Positions 26,266 to 34,328 of a stretch of DNA of 64,000 bases are shown here, piece by piece (within the stretch, counting starts at the first letter, position 1; every line of letters begins with the position of its first letter). Both the position numbers and the translations under genes were made by a program. Source of the stretch: Streptomyces catenulae (GTDB lineage Bacteria; Actinomycetota; Actinomycetes; Streptomycetales; Streptomycetaceae). Where the stretch lies: positions 124,001 through 188,000 of the forward strand of contig NZ_JODY01000007.1 of NCBI RefSeq assembly GCF_000718015.1, read 5' to 3'. The notes under the pieces are model-generated. The model was given only the letters and a program-made list of their open reading frames with translations, was not told the DNA's origin and did no database searches.

Positions 26266-27294
26266 TCAGCCGAAGAACACCCCCGCCTCCGCGTACAGCG
26301 CCGGATCGACCGTCTTGAGCTGCGCCGTCGCCTCCGCCAGCGGCACCCGCACGATGTCGGTGCCGCGCAGCGCCACCATCGAGCCGAAGTCCCGGGCGTG
26401 CACCGCGTCCACGGCGTGCAGCCCGAAGCGGGTGGCCAGCCAGCGGTCGAAGGCGCTGGGCGTGCCGCCGCGCTGGGTGTGGCCGAGGACGGTGGTCCGC
26501 GCCTCCTTGCCGGTCCGCCGCTCGATCTCCGCGGCCAGCCACTCCCCCACCCCGGAGAGCCGTACGTGCCCGAACGCGTCGGTGCTGCCGTCCTTCAGCA
26601 CCATCTGGCCGTCCTTGGGCATCGCGCCCTCCGCGACGACGACGATCGGCGCGTAGCGGACCCGGAAGCGGGACTCGATCCAGGCGCAGACCTGCTCGAT
26701 GTCGAAGCGCTGCTCGGGGATGAGGACGACGTTGGCGCCGCCCGCCAGCCCCGAGTGGAGCGCGATCCACCCGGCGTGGCGGCCCATCACCTCGACGACC
26801 AGGACCCGCATATGGGATTCGGCGGTGGTGTGCAGCCGGTCGATGGCCTCGGTGGCGACGCCGACGGCGGTGTCGAAGCCGAAGGTGTAGTCGGTGGCCG
26901 AGAGGTCGTTGTCGATGGTCTTGGGGACGCCGACGCAGGGCACGCCGTGCTCCTCCCAGAGCCTGGCCGCGACGCCGAGGGTGTCCTCGCCGCCGATCGC
27001 GATCAACGCCTCGATCTCCTCCTTGGCCAGCGTCTCCTTGATCCGGCGGACGCCGTCGTCCTCCCGGAAGGGGTTGGTCCGCGACGAGCCGAGGACCGTA
27101 CCGCCGCGGGGCAGGATGCCGCGGACCGCGGCGATGTCCAGCGGGCGGACGTCGCCCCGCAGCGCCCCGCGCCAGCCGTCGCGGAAGCCCGCGAAGGTGT
27201 GTCCGTACTCCTGGGTGCCCTTGCGGACGACGGCTCTGATCACCGCGTTCAGACCGGGGCAGTCGCCACCGCCGGTCAGCACTCCGACCCGCAT
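26266..27294 (-). CDS. pfkA: 6-phosphofructokinase, PFKA family with PPi-type active-site residues
   Basis: Glycolytic fructose-6-phosphate 1-kinase family, 342 residues. The N-terminus MRVGVLTGGGDCPGLNAVIR is standard; catalytic PKTIDNDL, MGRHAGWIAL and TTVLGHTQRGGTPS are all present. The donor-specificity positions read GGED (D104) and VPK (K125), the pair associated with pyrophosphate-dependent enzymes, where typical ATP enzymes have GGDG and PGTIDND. ATP use is reported for characterised Streptomyces enzymes (general knowledge), so donor choice is left open. ATG 27294 is chosen over a GTG three codons earlier for its fit to the family start. The gene lies 186 nt downstream of macR. Confidence 0.93.
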   Translation of the reverse strand: MRVGVLTGGGDCPGLNAVIRAVVRKGTQEYGHTFAGFRDGWRGALRGDVRPLDIAAVRGILPRGGTVLGSSRTNPFREDDGVRRIKETLAKEEIEALIAIGGEDTLGVAARLWEEHGVPCVGVPKTIDNDLSATDYTFGFDTAVGVATEAIDRLHTTAESHMRVLVVEVMGRHAGWIALHSGLAGGANVVLIPEQRFDIEQVCAWIESRFRVRYAPIVVVAEGAMPKDGQMVLKDGSTDAFGHVRLSGVGEWLAAEIERRTGKEARTTVLGHTQRGGTPSAFDRWLATRFGLHAVDAVHARDFGSMVALRGTDIVRVPLAEATAQLKTVDPALYAEAGVFFG

Positions 27295-27480
27295 CGCCTT
27301 CACCTACATCCCGTCAGAGGGCCGCGCACGGCCCCGCACGAACCGATGCGGCCACGCTAGACGTGATCTGGGTCACTCCGGGATGGGTGTGCCGCCGACT
27401 CCGGTGCCCGGAGGGCGAGTTGGCGCCGGACGATCACCCGTACGGGCGGGACCCCGGCGCGGTGGTGACGCGGCCCGCGG

Positions 27481-28182
27481 TCAGGCGTCGTCGAGCCCGC
27501 GCTCGATGGCGTACCGGACCAGCTCGACGCGGTTGTGGAGCTGGAGCTTGCCGAGGGTGTTCTGGACGTGGTTCTGCACCGTGCGGTGCGAGATGACCAG
27601 CCGCTCGGCGATCTGCTTGTACGAGAGGCCCTTGGCGACCAGCCGCAGCACCTCGGTCTCCCGGTCGGTCAGGCTCGGGGCGCCGGGCTCGTCCGCGGTG
27701 GCGGGCGCCGGTTCCGTCGCCAGCCGCCGGTACTCGCCGAGGACCAGCCCGGCCAGCCCCGGTGTGAAGACCGGCTCACCGGCGGCGGTGCGGCGCACCG
27801 CGTCCAGCAGCTCCTCGGTGCTCGCCGACTTCAGCAGATAGCCGGTCGCCCCGGACTTCACCGCCTCCAGCACATCGGCGTGCTCCCCGCTGGCCGACAG
27901 GACCAGGACCCGCACACCGGGGTGCGAGCCGACGACCTCCTTGCAGACCTGCGCGCCGGGCAGCCCGGGGAGGTTGAGGTCCAGGACGAGGACCTGCGGC
28001 ACCACGGCACGGGCCCGGCGCACCGCCTGCGGACCGTCGCCCGCGGTGGCCACCACCTCGCACCCGGCGGCCGCCAGGTCCCGGGCGACGGCGTCGCGCC
28101 ACATCGGGTGGTCGTCGACCACCATCACCTGTATCCCGCCGCCGAAACCGCCTGCCGGAACCGTGCCGTCCTGCTCGCTCAT
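27481..28182 (-). CDS. macR: LuxR/NarL-family response regulator (MacR-type)
   Basis: Receiver plus LuxR-type DNA-binding protein of 233 residues. Receiver: VMVVDDHPMWRDAVARDL (residues ~18-35), phospho-Asp in VLVLDLNLPGLPG, conserved Lys in GYLLKSAS. HTH: SLTDRETEVLRLVAKGLSYKQIA split around residues 165-190, then ISHRTVQNHVQNTLGKL. The ATG overlaps the stop of the histidine kinase by four bases (ATGA), so the pair is translationally coupled. In Streptomyces the MacRS pair at this locus affects morphological development and antibiotic production (literature knowledge); the symbol is assigned on position and kinase type. Confidence 0.92.
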   Translation of the reverse strand: MSEQDGTVPAGGFGGGIQVMVVDDHPMWRDAVARDLAAAGCEVVATAGDGPQAVRRARAVVPQVLVLDLNLPGLPGAQVCKEVVGSHPGVRVLVLSASGEHADVLEAVKSGATGYLLKSASTEELLDAVRRTAAGEPVFTPGLAGLVLGEYRRLATEPAPATADEPGAPSLTDRETEVLRLVAKGLSYKQIAERLVISHRTVQNHVQNTLGKLQLHNRVELVRYAIERGLDDA

Positions 28183-29465
28183 GCCCGCGCCTTCCCCCCG
28201 CGTCGGCCCTCGGGCACGGCGCCCTTGGGTACGGTCAACTCCACTTCGGTGCCCTGTCCGGGGACCGACAGCCACTCGGCGGTGCCGCCCAGGTCCCGCA
28301 GCCGCCCGCGGATCGACAGCGCGACCCCCAGGCGGCCCTCCCGCTCCGCGTCGTCGAGCCGCCCCTCGGGGATGCCGGGACCGTCGTCCCGGACCGTCAC
28401 CACGACCGCCTCCGGCTCGTCCTCCAGCAGCACCCACGCCCGGGCGCCCTCCCCGGCGTGCACCCGTACGTTGTCCAGCGCGGCGCCGACCGCGGCGGCC
28501 AACTCCCCGGCGGCGTGGGCCGGCAGCTCGACGGCGGCGCCCGGCTCGGAGAACGTCACCCCGCTCCCGGCGTACGGGGCGAGCAGCGCCCGGAGGTCAC
28601 AGCGGCCCTGCGGCGCGTCGGCGGGCGGCACGGCGGCCACCCGCGGCGCGGCGGCCGCCGGGGCGCCCGCGCGGGGCGGCGGGACCGGCCCACCGGCCAC
28701 CAGCGTCCGCAGCGCGACCTCCTGCTCCCCGGCCATCCGGCCCAGCTCCGCCGCCTCCCCGCCGATCGCGGCGCCGCGGCGCTGCACCATCGCGAGGACC
28801 TGGAGGACGCTGTCGTGGATGTCGCGGGCCAGCCGCTCCCGCTCCCGGGTCGCCGCCTCGATCTGGAGCGCCCGGGCGAGGGTGCGCTCACTGTCGCGGG
28901 CCACCTCGACGACGTAGCCGATCGCCACGCTCGCCACCCAGACCAGCACGACGTTGTGGATGGTGTTCCCGGCCAGCTCCTCGCGTTCGACGAGGTTGGC
29001 GACGGCCACCAGGCTGGACGCGGCCATCGCCCACCGCCAGCCGCCCTTGATCGCGAAGCCGAGGACGGAGCCCGCGGTGCAGATCGACGGCAGCGTGGCC
29101 GCGCCGCCCATGATCCGCTCATGGGACTCGACGACCATGGTCAGCAGGATGCCGCCCACCGCGAAGGTGAGGTCACCGGCGAGGAAGCGCCGGGTGCAGC
29201 GCTCCGCCGAGGTGGTGTGGCGCCAGGTCAGCGCGGTCCAGACGGCGAGCGCCGCCATGTAGCCGACCGCGCCCAGCGGATGCACGTACTTCTCGTACTG
29301 CGAGGCGACCAGGCAACAGGTGTAGATCAGTGTGAGGACGCGGTAGCCGGTGAGCGCGCGCCACAGCGGCAGCTCCACGGACATGCGCAGCCCCGGCCGC
29401 GACGCGGCGGGCGCCGTGCCCGCCACCGCCCCGCCCGCTTCCGTCGTACCGTCGGTGTCCGCCAT
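28179..29465 (-). CDS. macS: MacS-family sensor histidine kinase
   Basis: Membrane histidine kinase of 428 residues. About five to six membrane helices cover residues 35-195, with no large extracellular domain, so the stimulus probably acts within the membrane. The HisKA_3 dimerisation box is ERERLARDIHDSVLQVLAMV with the phospho-His in RDIHDSV. The ATPase domain has the N-box AALDNVRVHAGEGA and G-box RDDGPGIPEGRLDDAEREG (in part). An Ala/Pro-rich insertion (~residues 255-290) links DHp and ATPase domains. It is coupled to macR by a 4-nt overlap and lies 29 nt after plsC. Confidence 0.92.
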   Translation of the reverse strand: MADTDGTTEAGGAVAGTAPAASRPGLRMSVELPLWRALTGYRVLTLIYTCCLVASQYEKYVHPLGAVGYMAALAVWTALTWRHTTSAERCTRRFLAGDLTFAVGGILLTMVVESHERIMGGAATLPSICTAGSVLGFAIKGGWRWAMAASSLVAVANLVEREELAGNTIHNVVLVWVASVAIGYVVEVARDSERTLARALQIEAATRERERLARDIHDSVLQVLAMVQRRGAAIGGEAAELGRMAGEQEVALRTLVAGGPVPPPRAGAPAAAAPRVAAVPPADAPQGRCDLRALLAPYAGSGVTFSEPGAAVELPAHAAGELAAAVGAALDNVRVHAGEGARAWVLLEDEPEAVVVTVRDDGPGIPEGRLDDAEREGRLGVALSIRGRLRDLGGTAEWLSVPGQGTEVELTVPKGAVPEGRRGGKARA

Positions 29466-29494
29466 CCCCGGCCCCCACCCCTCGCCGGGCGCGC

Positions 29495-30277
29495 CTACGC
29501 CCCGGCCTCGGCCTTCCCCGGTCCGTCCGTGCCGTGCCCCTTGCCCTTGCCGACGCCCTCGGCCTTCTTCGCCTCGGCCTCGGCCTTCTTCTTCGCGTCG
29601 GCGATCTGCCGCTTGGCGGCCGTCGCGTAGATGTCGACGTACTCCTGGCCGGAGAGCTTCATGATCTCGTACATCACCTCGTCGGTGACCGAGCGCAGGA
29701 TGAAGCGGTCGCCCTCCATGCCCTGGTAGCGCGTGAAGTCCAGCGGCTTGCCGATGCGGATGCCGGGCCGGATCATCTTCGGGACGATCTTGCCGGGCGG
29801 CTGCACCTTCTCGGTGTCGATCATCGCGACGGGGATGACCGGCGCACCGGTGGCCAGCGCGACCCGGGCCAGACCGCCGGGCTTGCCGCGGTAGAGGCGG
29901 CCGTCGGGCGAGCGGGTGCCCTCCGGGTAGATGCCGAACAGCTCACCGCGCTCCAGCACCTCGATACCGCTCTTGATGGCCGCCTCGCCCGCCCCGCGCG
30001 CCCCCGAGCGGTCGACGGGCAGCTGGCCCACGCCCTTGAAGAACGCGGCGGTCAGCTTCCCCTTCACGCCGGGCGAGGTGAAGTACTCGGCCTTCGCGAT
30101 GAAGGTGACCTTGCGGTCGAGGACCGCGGGCAGGAAGAAGGAGTCCGAGAAGGACAGGTGGTTGCTCGCGAGGATCGCCGGACCCTCGGCGGGAACGTTC
30201 TCGATGCCTTCCACCCAGGGACGGAACGCCAGCTTGAGCGAACCGCCGAGAGAGAACTTCATTGCGCCGTAGATCAA
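29495..30277 (-). CDS. 1-acyl-sn-glycerol-3-phosphate acyltransferase (PlsC-like)
   Basis: Phospholipid acyltransferase family, 260 residues. The catalytic NHLSFSD (the NHx4D motif) is near residues 39-45 and the glycerophosphate-binding YPEGTRSPDGRLYRG near 117-131; ATGAPVIPVAMIDTEK is also conserved. The C-terminus (residues ~222-260) is Lys/Ala/Glu-rich (AKKKAEAEAKKAEGVGKGKG), a highly charged tail likely cytoplasmic. TTG 30277 is the start because AGGAGG sits seven bases upstream; an ATG five codons downstream lacks one. It leads the macS-macR gene string. Confidence 0.9.
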   Translation of the reverse strand: MIYGAMKFSLGGSLKLAFRPWVEGIENVPAEGPAILASNHLSFSDSFFLPAVLDRKVTFIAKAEYFTSPGVKGKLTAAFFKGVGQLPVDRSGARGAGEAAIKSGIEVLERGELFGIYPEGTRSPDGRLYRGKPGGLARVALATGAPVIPVAMIDTEKVQPPGKIVPKMIRPGIRIGKPLDFTRYQGMEGDRFILRSVTDEVMYEIMKLSGQEYVDIYATAAKRQIADAKKKAEAEAKKAEGVGKGKGHGTDGPGKAEAGA

Positions 30278-30459
30278 CCGACTGCCTCCTGTGTGTGACG
30301 CAAAGACCTTAACCCGGCCCGGAGCCCCGTTCGTCGCCTCCGGTCCGCCGCCCGGGACGGGGCGGGCCCCCGCATCGCGCGATCGCCCTTACCCCACCGG
30401 CGTCACTCCGCGTACGCTGCAGGTGACGACCCAGATCCCCCATCGATCGGAGTTCCCCG

Positions 30460-31257
30460 GTGCCGCTCCTTCCCGGAGCCGAGCCGTTCCGCCGTGACGG
30501 CGGAGAGGTCGGCGTCCTCGTGTGTCACGGCTTCACCGGCTCCCCCCAGTCCGTACGCCCCTGGGCCGAGTACCTCGCCGACCGCGGGGCGAGCGTCGCG
30601 CTGCCGCTGCTGCCCGGCCACGGCACCCGCTGGCAGGACCTGGCGGTCACCACGTGGCAGGACTGGTACGCGGAGGTCGACCGCGAGCTGCGGGCGCTGA
30701 CCGAGCGGTGTGACCAGGTCTTCGTCTGCGGGCTGTCGATGGGCGGCGCGCTGGCGCTGCGGCTCGCCGCCCGGCACGGCGACGCGCTCGGCGGCGTCGT
30801 GGTGGTCAACCCCGCCAACAAGGTGCACGACACGGCGGCACCGCTGCTGCCCGTGCTGCGCCACGTCCTCCCGACGACGAAGGGCCTGGCGAGCGACATC
30901 GCCAAGGAGGGCGCCGAGGAGACCGGCTACGACCGCGTCCCGCTGCACGCCGCGCACTCCCTGCGGCAGTTCCTCCGGCTGGTGGACACCGAACTCCCGC
31001 AGGTCACCCAGCCGTTGCTGGTGATGACCAGCCCGCAGGACCATGTCGTGCCGCCGGCCGACTCGGAGCGGATCCTGGCCCGGGTCTCGTCGACGGACGT
31101 GGACCGGAAGCTGCTGGAGCACAGCTACCACGTCGCCACGCTCGACCACGACGCCGAGCAGATCTTCCGGGACACCGCCGCCTTCATCGAGCGGCTGGCC
31201 CCCGGCGCCCTGACCGACCCGGCGGACGAGGGGACGGCGGCCCGTGGCGGAGCGTAG
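30460..31257 (+). CDS. Alpha/beta hydrolase (carboxylesterase)
   Basis: Serine hydrolase of 265 residues resembling the Est30-type carboxylesterases: oxyanion segment VGVLVCHGFTGSPQSVRPW, LPGHGTRWQDL, nucleophile in FVCGLSMGGALA, acidic residue in MTSPQDHVVPP and His in LEHSYHVATLDHD. The start is GTG 30460 after a GGAG-containing leader. The stop overlaps the next gene's GTG by 14 nt. The substrate is unknown; monoacylglycerol or short esters are likely for the family. Confidence 0.9.
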   Translation: MPLLPGAEPFRRDGGEVGVLVCHGFTGSPQSVRPWAEYLADRGASVALPLLPGHGTRWQDLAVTTWQDWYAEVDRELRALTERCDQVFVCGLSMGGALALRLAARHGDALGGVVVVNPANKVHDTAAPLLPVLRHVLPTTKGLASDIAKEGAEETGYDRVPLHAAHSLRQFLRLVDTELPQVTQPLLVMTSPQDHVVPPADSERILARVSSTDVDRKLLEHSYHVATLDHDAEQIFRDTAAFIERLAPGALTDPADEGTAARGGA

Positions 31258-31900
31258 CCCTCGCGATCCCCAGGACCCGCTGGACGAAGAGGCCGCCTGG
31301 GCCCAGATCGTCGCGGGTTACGGCGAGGAACCGGCGTGGGACGACGCCCGCCGGGAGGTACGGGACGAGACCACCGGCCCCGGGGAGCCCGGCGCGGGCG
31401 CGAAGGCCACGGGCGGTACGGCCGCCCCGGAGGGCGAGCGGCCCGGCCCCGCACCGCAGGCGTCCGACGGCCCCGGCGAGGACGCCGGACCCGAGGAGCG
31501 GACCGCGGACGACGACGGGCCGAAGACACCGCCCGGCCCCGCGGCGCCCGCCTCCCCCGGCAGCTTCGTGGTGTACGCGCCGGGCGTCGGCCCGCGCGAC
31601 TGGAGCGCCGCCGAGCCCTCCGACGACGACTTCGACGAGAACGACGAGGGCCACTTCACCCCGCCCGAGCCGCCCCCGCTCCCGCAGGCCGACGTCACCG
31701 CGAAGTTCGCCTGGCTCGCGGTGCTCGGCGGCCCGCTGCTCCTGATCGTCATGGTGCTGCTCCAGCAGCCGGTGACGTGGTGGATCACGGTCCTGGGCAT
31801 CGGCGGTTTCCTCGGCGGCTTCGCCACCCTCATCGCCCGGATGAAGGGCGACGACGAGGACGGCGACGGACCGGCGCCGGGCAGCGGCGCGGTGGTCTGA
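31244..31900 (+). CDS. Acidic membrane protein, conserved in Streptomyces, function unknown
   Basis: Protein of 218 residues. The first ~145 residues are hydrophilic, strongly acidic and Pro/Gly/Ala-rich (low complexity from ~45 to 110), and the short segment VVYAPGVGPRDWSAAEPSDDDF is the best candidate for a conserved block. Two adjacent hydrophobic helices follow (KFAWLAVLGGPLLLIVMVLL; WWITVLGIGGFLGGFATLIA), then an acidic tail. GTG 31244 overlaps the esterase gene by 14 nt, so the two are probably translated together. No functional motif is visible. Confidence 0.8.
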   Translation: MAERSPRDPQDPLDEEAAWAQIVAGYGEEPAWDDARREVRDETTGPGEPGAGAKATGGTAAPEGERPGPAPQASDGPGEDAGPEERTADDDGPKTPPGPAAPASPGSFVVYAPGVGPRDWSAAEPSDDDFDENDEGHFTPPEPPPLPQADVTAKFAWLAVLGGPLLLIVMVLLQQPVTWWITVLGIGGFLGGFATLIARMKGDDEDGDGPAPGSGAVV

Positions 31901-31903
31901 GAC

Positions 31904-32659
31904 CTAGCGCGCGGCCGCCGGGATCCGCAGCGCCGCGAGCACCGGCAGATGGTCGGTGGCGGCCGTCAGATCCCCGGCGGCCACCCCGGGCAGCCCGTAC
32001 GGGACGCCGCAGCCCAGCACCTCGACGCCGCCGGTGGTGAAGAGCGCGTCGATGCGCTGGTGCGGGTCGCGCGGCGTCGAGGTGAACTCCCCGCCCCACG
32101 GGTGCGCGGCCCAGGCGTCGGTCAGCGCACCGGACAGCAGCCGGAAACTCCGCCCGTCCGGCCGGTCGTTGAGGTCCCCACCGGCCACCGCGTACGGCAC
32201 CTCCAGCGCCGCCAGCTCCGCGAGCAGCCGTCCGGCCTGCGCGTACCGCTCCTCGGCGGCGAGGCTGAGATGGCAGCTGAGGACGCCGAGACGGGCGCCG
32301 CCGACGCGGACGACGGCGGTGGCGAAGCCGCGCCGGTGCAGGCCCGGGGTGCGCGGCAGCAGGATGTCGGCGGTCCGCTCGACGTGGACGCGGAGCGTGG
32401 CGAGGATCATCGGGCCGGTGGTGGTGGCGCCGCCGGTGACATACGTCAGACCGCTCGCCCGGGCCAGCCGTTCGGCGGCCTTGCGCCAGCGGAAGAACCG
32501 CGGCGCCTCCTGGATCAGCACGAGGTCGGGCGCGCAGGCGCGGATCACCCGGGCGAGCGCCGCCCCGTCGTCGCGCAGCGAGCGGATGTTGTAGCTGAGC
32601 ACCCGCACGACGGCCGAACCGTCCGGTGCGGTGCGGGAGACGGGAAGCGCGGACAGCAC
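31904..32659 (-). CDS. Endonuclease/exonuclease/phosphatase-family protein
   Basis: EEP-fold hydrolase of 251 residues. Motifs are VLSYNIRSLRDDGAAL (start of fold, residues ~20-35), metal Glu in LVLIQEAPRFF, the YAVAGGDLNDRP nuclease/phosphatase motif, and the terminal SDH-like TDHLPVLAAL. Its substrate may be nucleic acid, a phosphoinositide or another phosphodiester; none is indicated. GTG 32659 has AAGGAG five bases upstream. It lies 69 nt downstream of glkA on the same strand and only four bases from the convergent acidic membrane protein gene. Confidence 0.88.
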   Translation of the reverse strand: MLSALPVSRTAPDGSAVVRVLSYNIRSLRDDGAALARVIRACAPDLVLIQEAPRFFRWRKAAERLARASGLTYVTGGATTTGPMILATLRVHVERTADILLPRTPGLHRRGFATAVVRVGGARLGVLSCHLSLAAEERYAQAGRLLAELAALEVPYAVAGGDLNDRPDGRSFRLLSGALTDAWAAHPWGGEFTSTPRDPHQRIDALFTTGGVEVLGCGVPYGLPGVAAGDLTAATDHLPVLAALRIPAAAR

Positions 32660-32728
32660 GGCGGCTCCTTGTGCCGGGGGCCCGGAAAGTGCGGCGCCCG
32701 CCGCGTCCGGGACGCGGCGGGCGGTGGC

Positions 32729-33670
32729 TCAGCCCTGGCGGGCGAGGTCGGCGGCGCCGACCAGCCCGGCCTTGCCGCCGAGTTGGGCGGCGAGCACCTG
32801 GGCGTGCGGCCGCCACTGGCTGCCCACCAGCCAGCGGCGGAACGACTTGCGGATCGGGTCGAGGACCAGTTCGCCCTCGTCCGAGACGCCGCCGCCGACG
32901 ATGAAGGCGGACGGGTCGAAGAGCGAGGCGAGGTCGGCCAGTCCGGCACCGGCCCAGCGGGCCAGCTCGCGGAAGGAGTCGACGGCGACCGGGTCCCCGC
33001 GGCGGGCGGCCTCGCTGATGTGCCGCCCCTCGATGCCCCCGGGCGTACCGTCGCCCAGGCCCAGCAGGACCGTGGCGTCCTTGGGGGTGGCGGAGGCGCG
33101 CTGGCGGGCGTAGCGGAGCAGGGCGCGGCCGGAGGCGTACTGCTCCCAGCAGCCCTGGCTGCCGCAGCCGCACAGCAGACCGTCGGGGACGACCCGGATG
33201 TGGCCGAACTCGGCGGCGACGCCGAAGCGGCCGCGGCGCAGCTTGTTGCCGATGATGATGCCGCCGCCCAGGCCCGTGCCGAGCGTGATGCAGATGACGT
33301 CGCTGTGCCCGGCACCGGCGCCGAAGCGGTACTCGCCCCAGGCCGCGGCGTTGGCGTCGTTCTCGACCACGACGGGCAGACCGACGCGCTGTTCGACCTT
33401 GTCCTTGAGCGGTTCGTGCCGCCAGTCGATGTTCGGTGCGAACAGGACCGTGGCCCGCTTCTCGTCGACGTATCCGGCCGCGCCGATGCCGACGGCCTCC
33501 ACCCGGTGGGCGGCGCCGACGGAGCGGACCGCGTCGGCGATGGCGTCGGTCAGCGCGTCGGCGGTCTGCGGGGTCGGCACCGTGCAGGTGTCCAGGATCG
33601 AGCCCTCTTCGTCGACCACGCCGGCCGCGATCTTCGTGCCGCCGATGTCGACGCCGATGGTGAGTCCCAT
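32729..33670 (-). CDS. glkA: ROK-family glucokinase
   Basis: Phosphorylates glucose and is the mediator of glucose repression in Streptomyces (established for GlkA). The 313 residues include the ATP motif LTIGVDIGGTKIAAGVVD, the ROK signature region VVVENDANAAAWGEYRFG, ITLGTGLGGGIIIG and the zinc motif CGCGSQGCWEQYASG. FIVGGGVSDEGELVL is the C-terminal phosphate-binding turn. ATG 33670 is chosen with GAGGGA upstream; an upstream in-frame start at 33709 is unlikely. It follows the DUF5304 gene, matching the known glkA locus. Confidence 0.96.
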   Translation of the reverse strand: MGLTIGVDIGGTKIAAGVVDEEGSILDTCTVPTPQTADALTDAIADAVRSVGAAHRVEAVGIGAAGYVDEKRATVLFAPNIDWRHEPLKDKVEQRVGLPVVVENDANAAAWGEYRFGAGAGHSDVICITLGTGLGGGIIIGNKLRRGRFGVAAEFGHIRVVPDGLLCGCGSQGCWEQYASGRALLRYARQRASATPKDATVLLGLGDGTPGGIEGRHISEAARRGDPVAVDSFRELARWAGAGLADLASLFDPSAFIVGGGVSDEGELVLDPIRKSFRRWLVGSQWRPHAQVLAAQLGGKAGLVGAADLARQG

Positions 33671-33744
33671 GTGTCCCTCAGTTGTCTCTCGAACCCCGCC
33701 GTGATCCACCGTACCGGAGCGGGAGAGGGGGACCCTCCGGGTCG

Positions 33745-34224
33745 TCAGTCGAGATCGATGCGCTCGGTGCCCGTGGGGCCGTCGTCGTCGCGGGGGTCCT
33801 CGGGGCGTCCGGCGGGCCGCGGGTGGTCGCCGGTCTCCTTGCGGGTCCAGCGGGTCTCGCCGCCCTCGACGGCGGAGCGGTAGGCGGCGAGCAGCTCGGA
33901 ACCGGCGGCGGCGAGGTGGTCGAAGACGTCCGGGTGGCGCTCGACGACCGGCTCCACGGCGGCCTTGGCCTGCCGGAACAGGCTGCTGACGGCGGTGGAG
34001 GCGGCGGCGCCGCCGAGCGCGCCGGGCAGCTGGATCCCGGCGAGCTTGTCGCCCACCGCGTCGGCGAGCTTGCGCAGCTCGTCGGCGGCGCTGCCCGGCG
34101 GGACGCCCTGCTCGGCGCGGCGGCGGGCCTTCTCCGCGGCGAGGTCCTCGGCGCAGGCCGTCTCCCAGGCGTCGGCCTCGGGAGCGGCCGTCGGCTCGGC
34201 CGGACGGTCGGTGGCATCACTCAT
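33745..34224 (-). CDS. DUF5304 protein upstream of glucokinase
   Basis: Soluble acidic protein of 159 residues: DAWETACAEDLAAEKARRR at the N-terminus, a helical middle with ADELRKLADAVGDKLAGIQLPGALGGAAASTAVSSLFRQ (several blocks) and an acidic low-complexity tail. It matches the Streptomyces DUF5304 group, which includes the SCO2127-type protein encoded before glkA; that gene has been linked to glucose use and carbon repression in the literature. It is 74 nt upstream of glkA in the same orientation and may be transcribed with it. The molecular role is unknown. Confidence 0.85.
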   Translation of the reverse strand: MSDATDRPAEPTAAPEADAWETACAEDLAAEKARRRAEQGVPPGSAADELRKLADAVGDKLAGIQLPGALGGAAASTAVSSLFRQAKAAVEPVVERHPDVFDHLAAAGSELLAAYRSAVEGGETRWTRKETGDHPRPAGRPEDPRDDDGPTGTERIDLD

Positions 34225-34328
34225 GGCGGGCTCCGTGGACTCCTGCTGCGGATGGCCGCGGTGCGCCGGGGCGCCCGGCGGCCGGGACGGGACTCACCTT
34301 CGACGGTACCCGAACGGGGGTACGCGGA

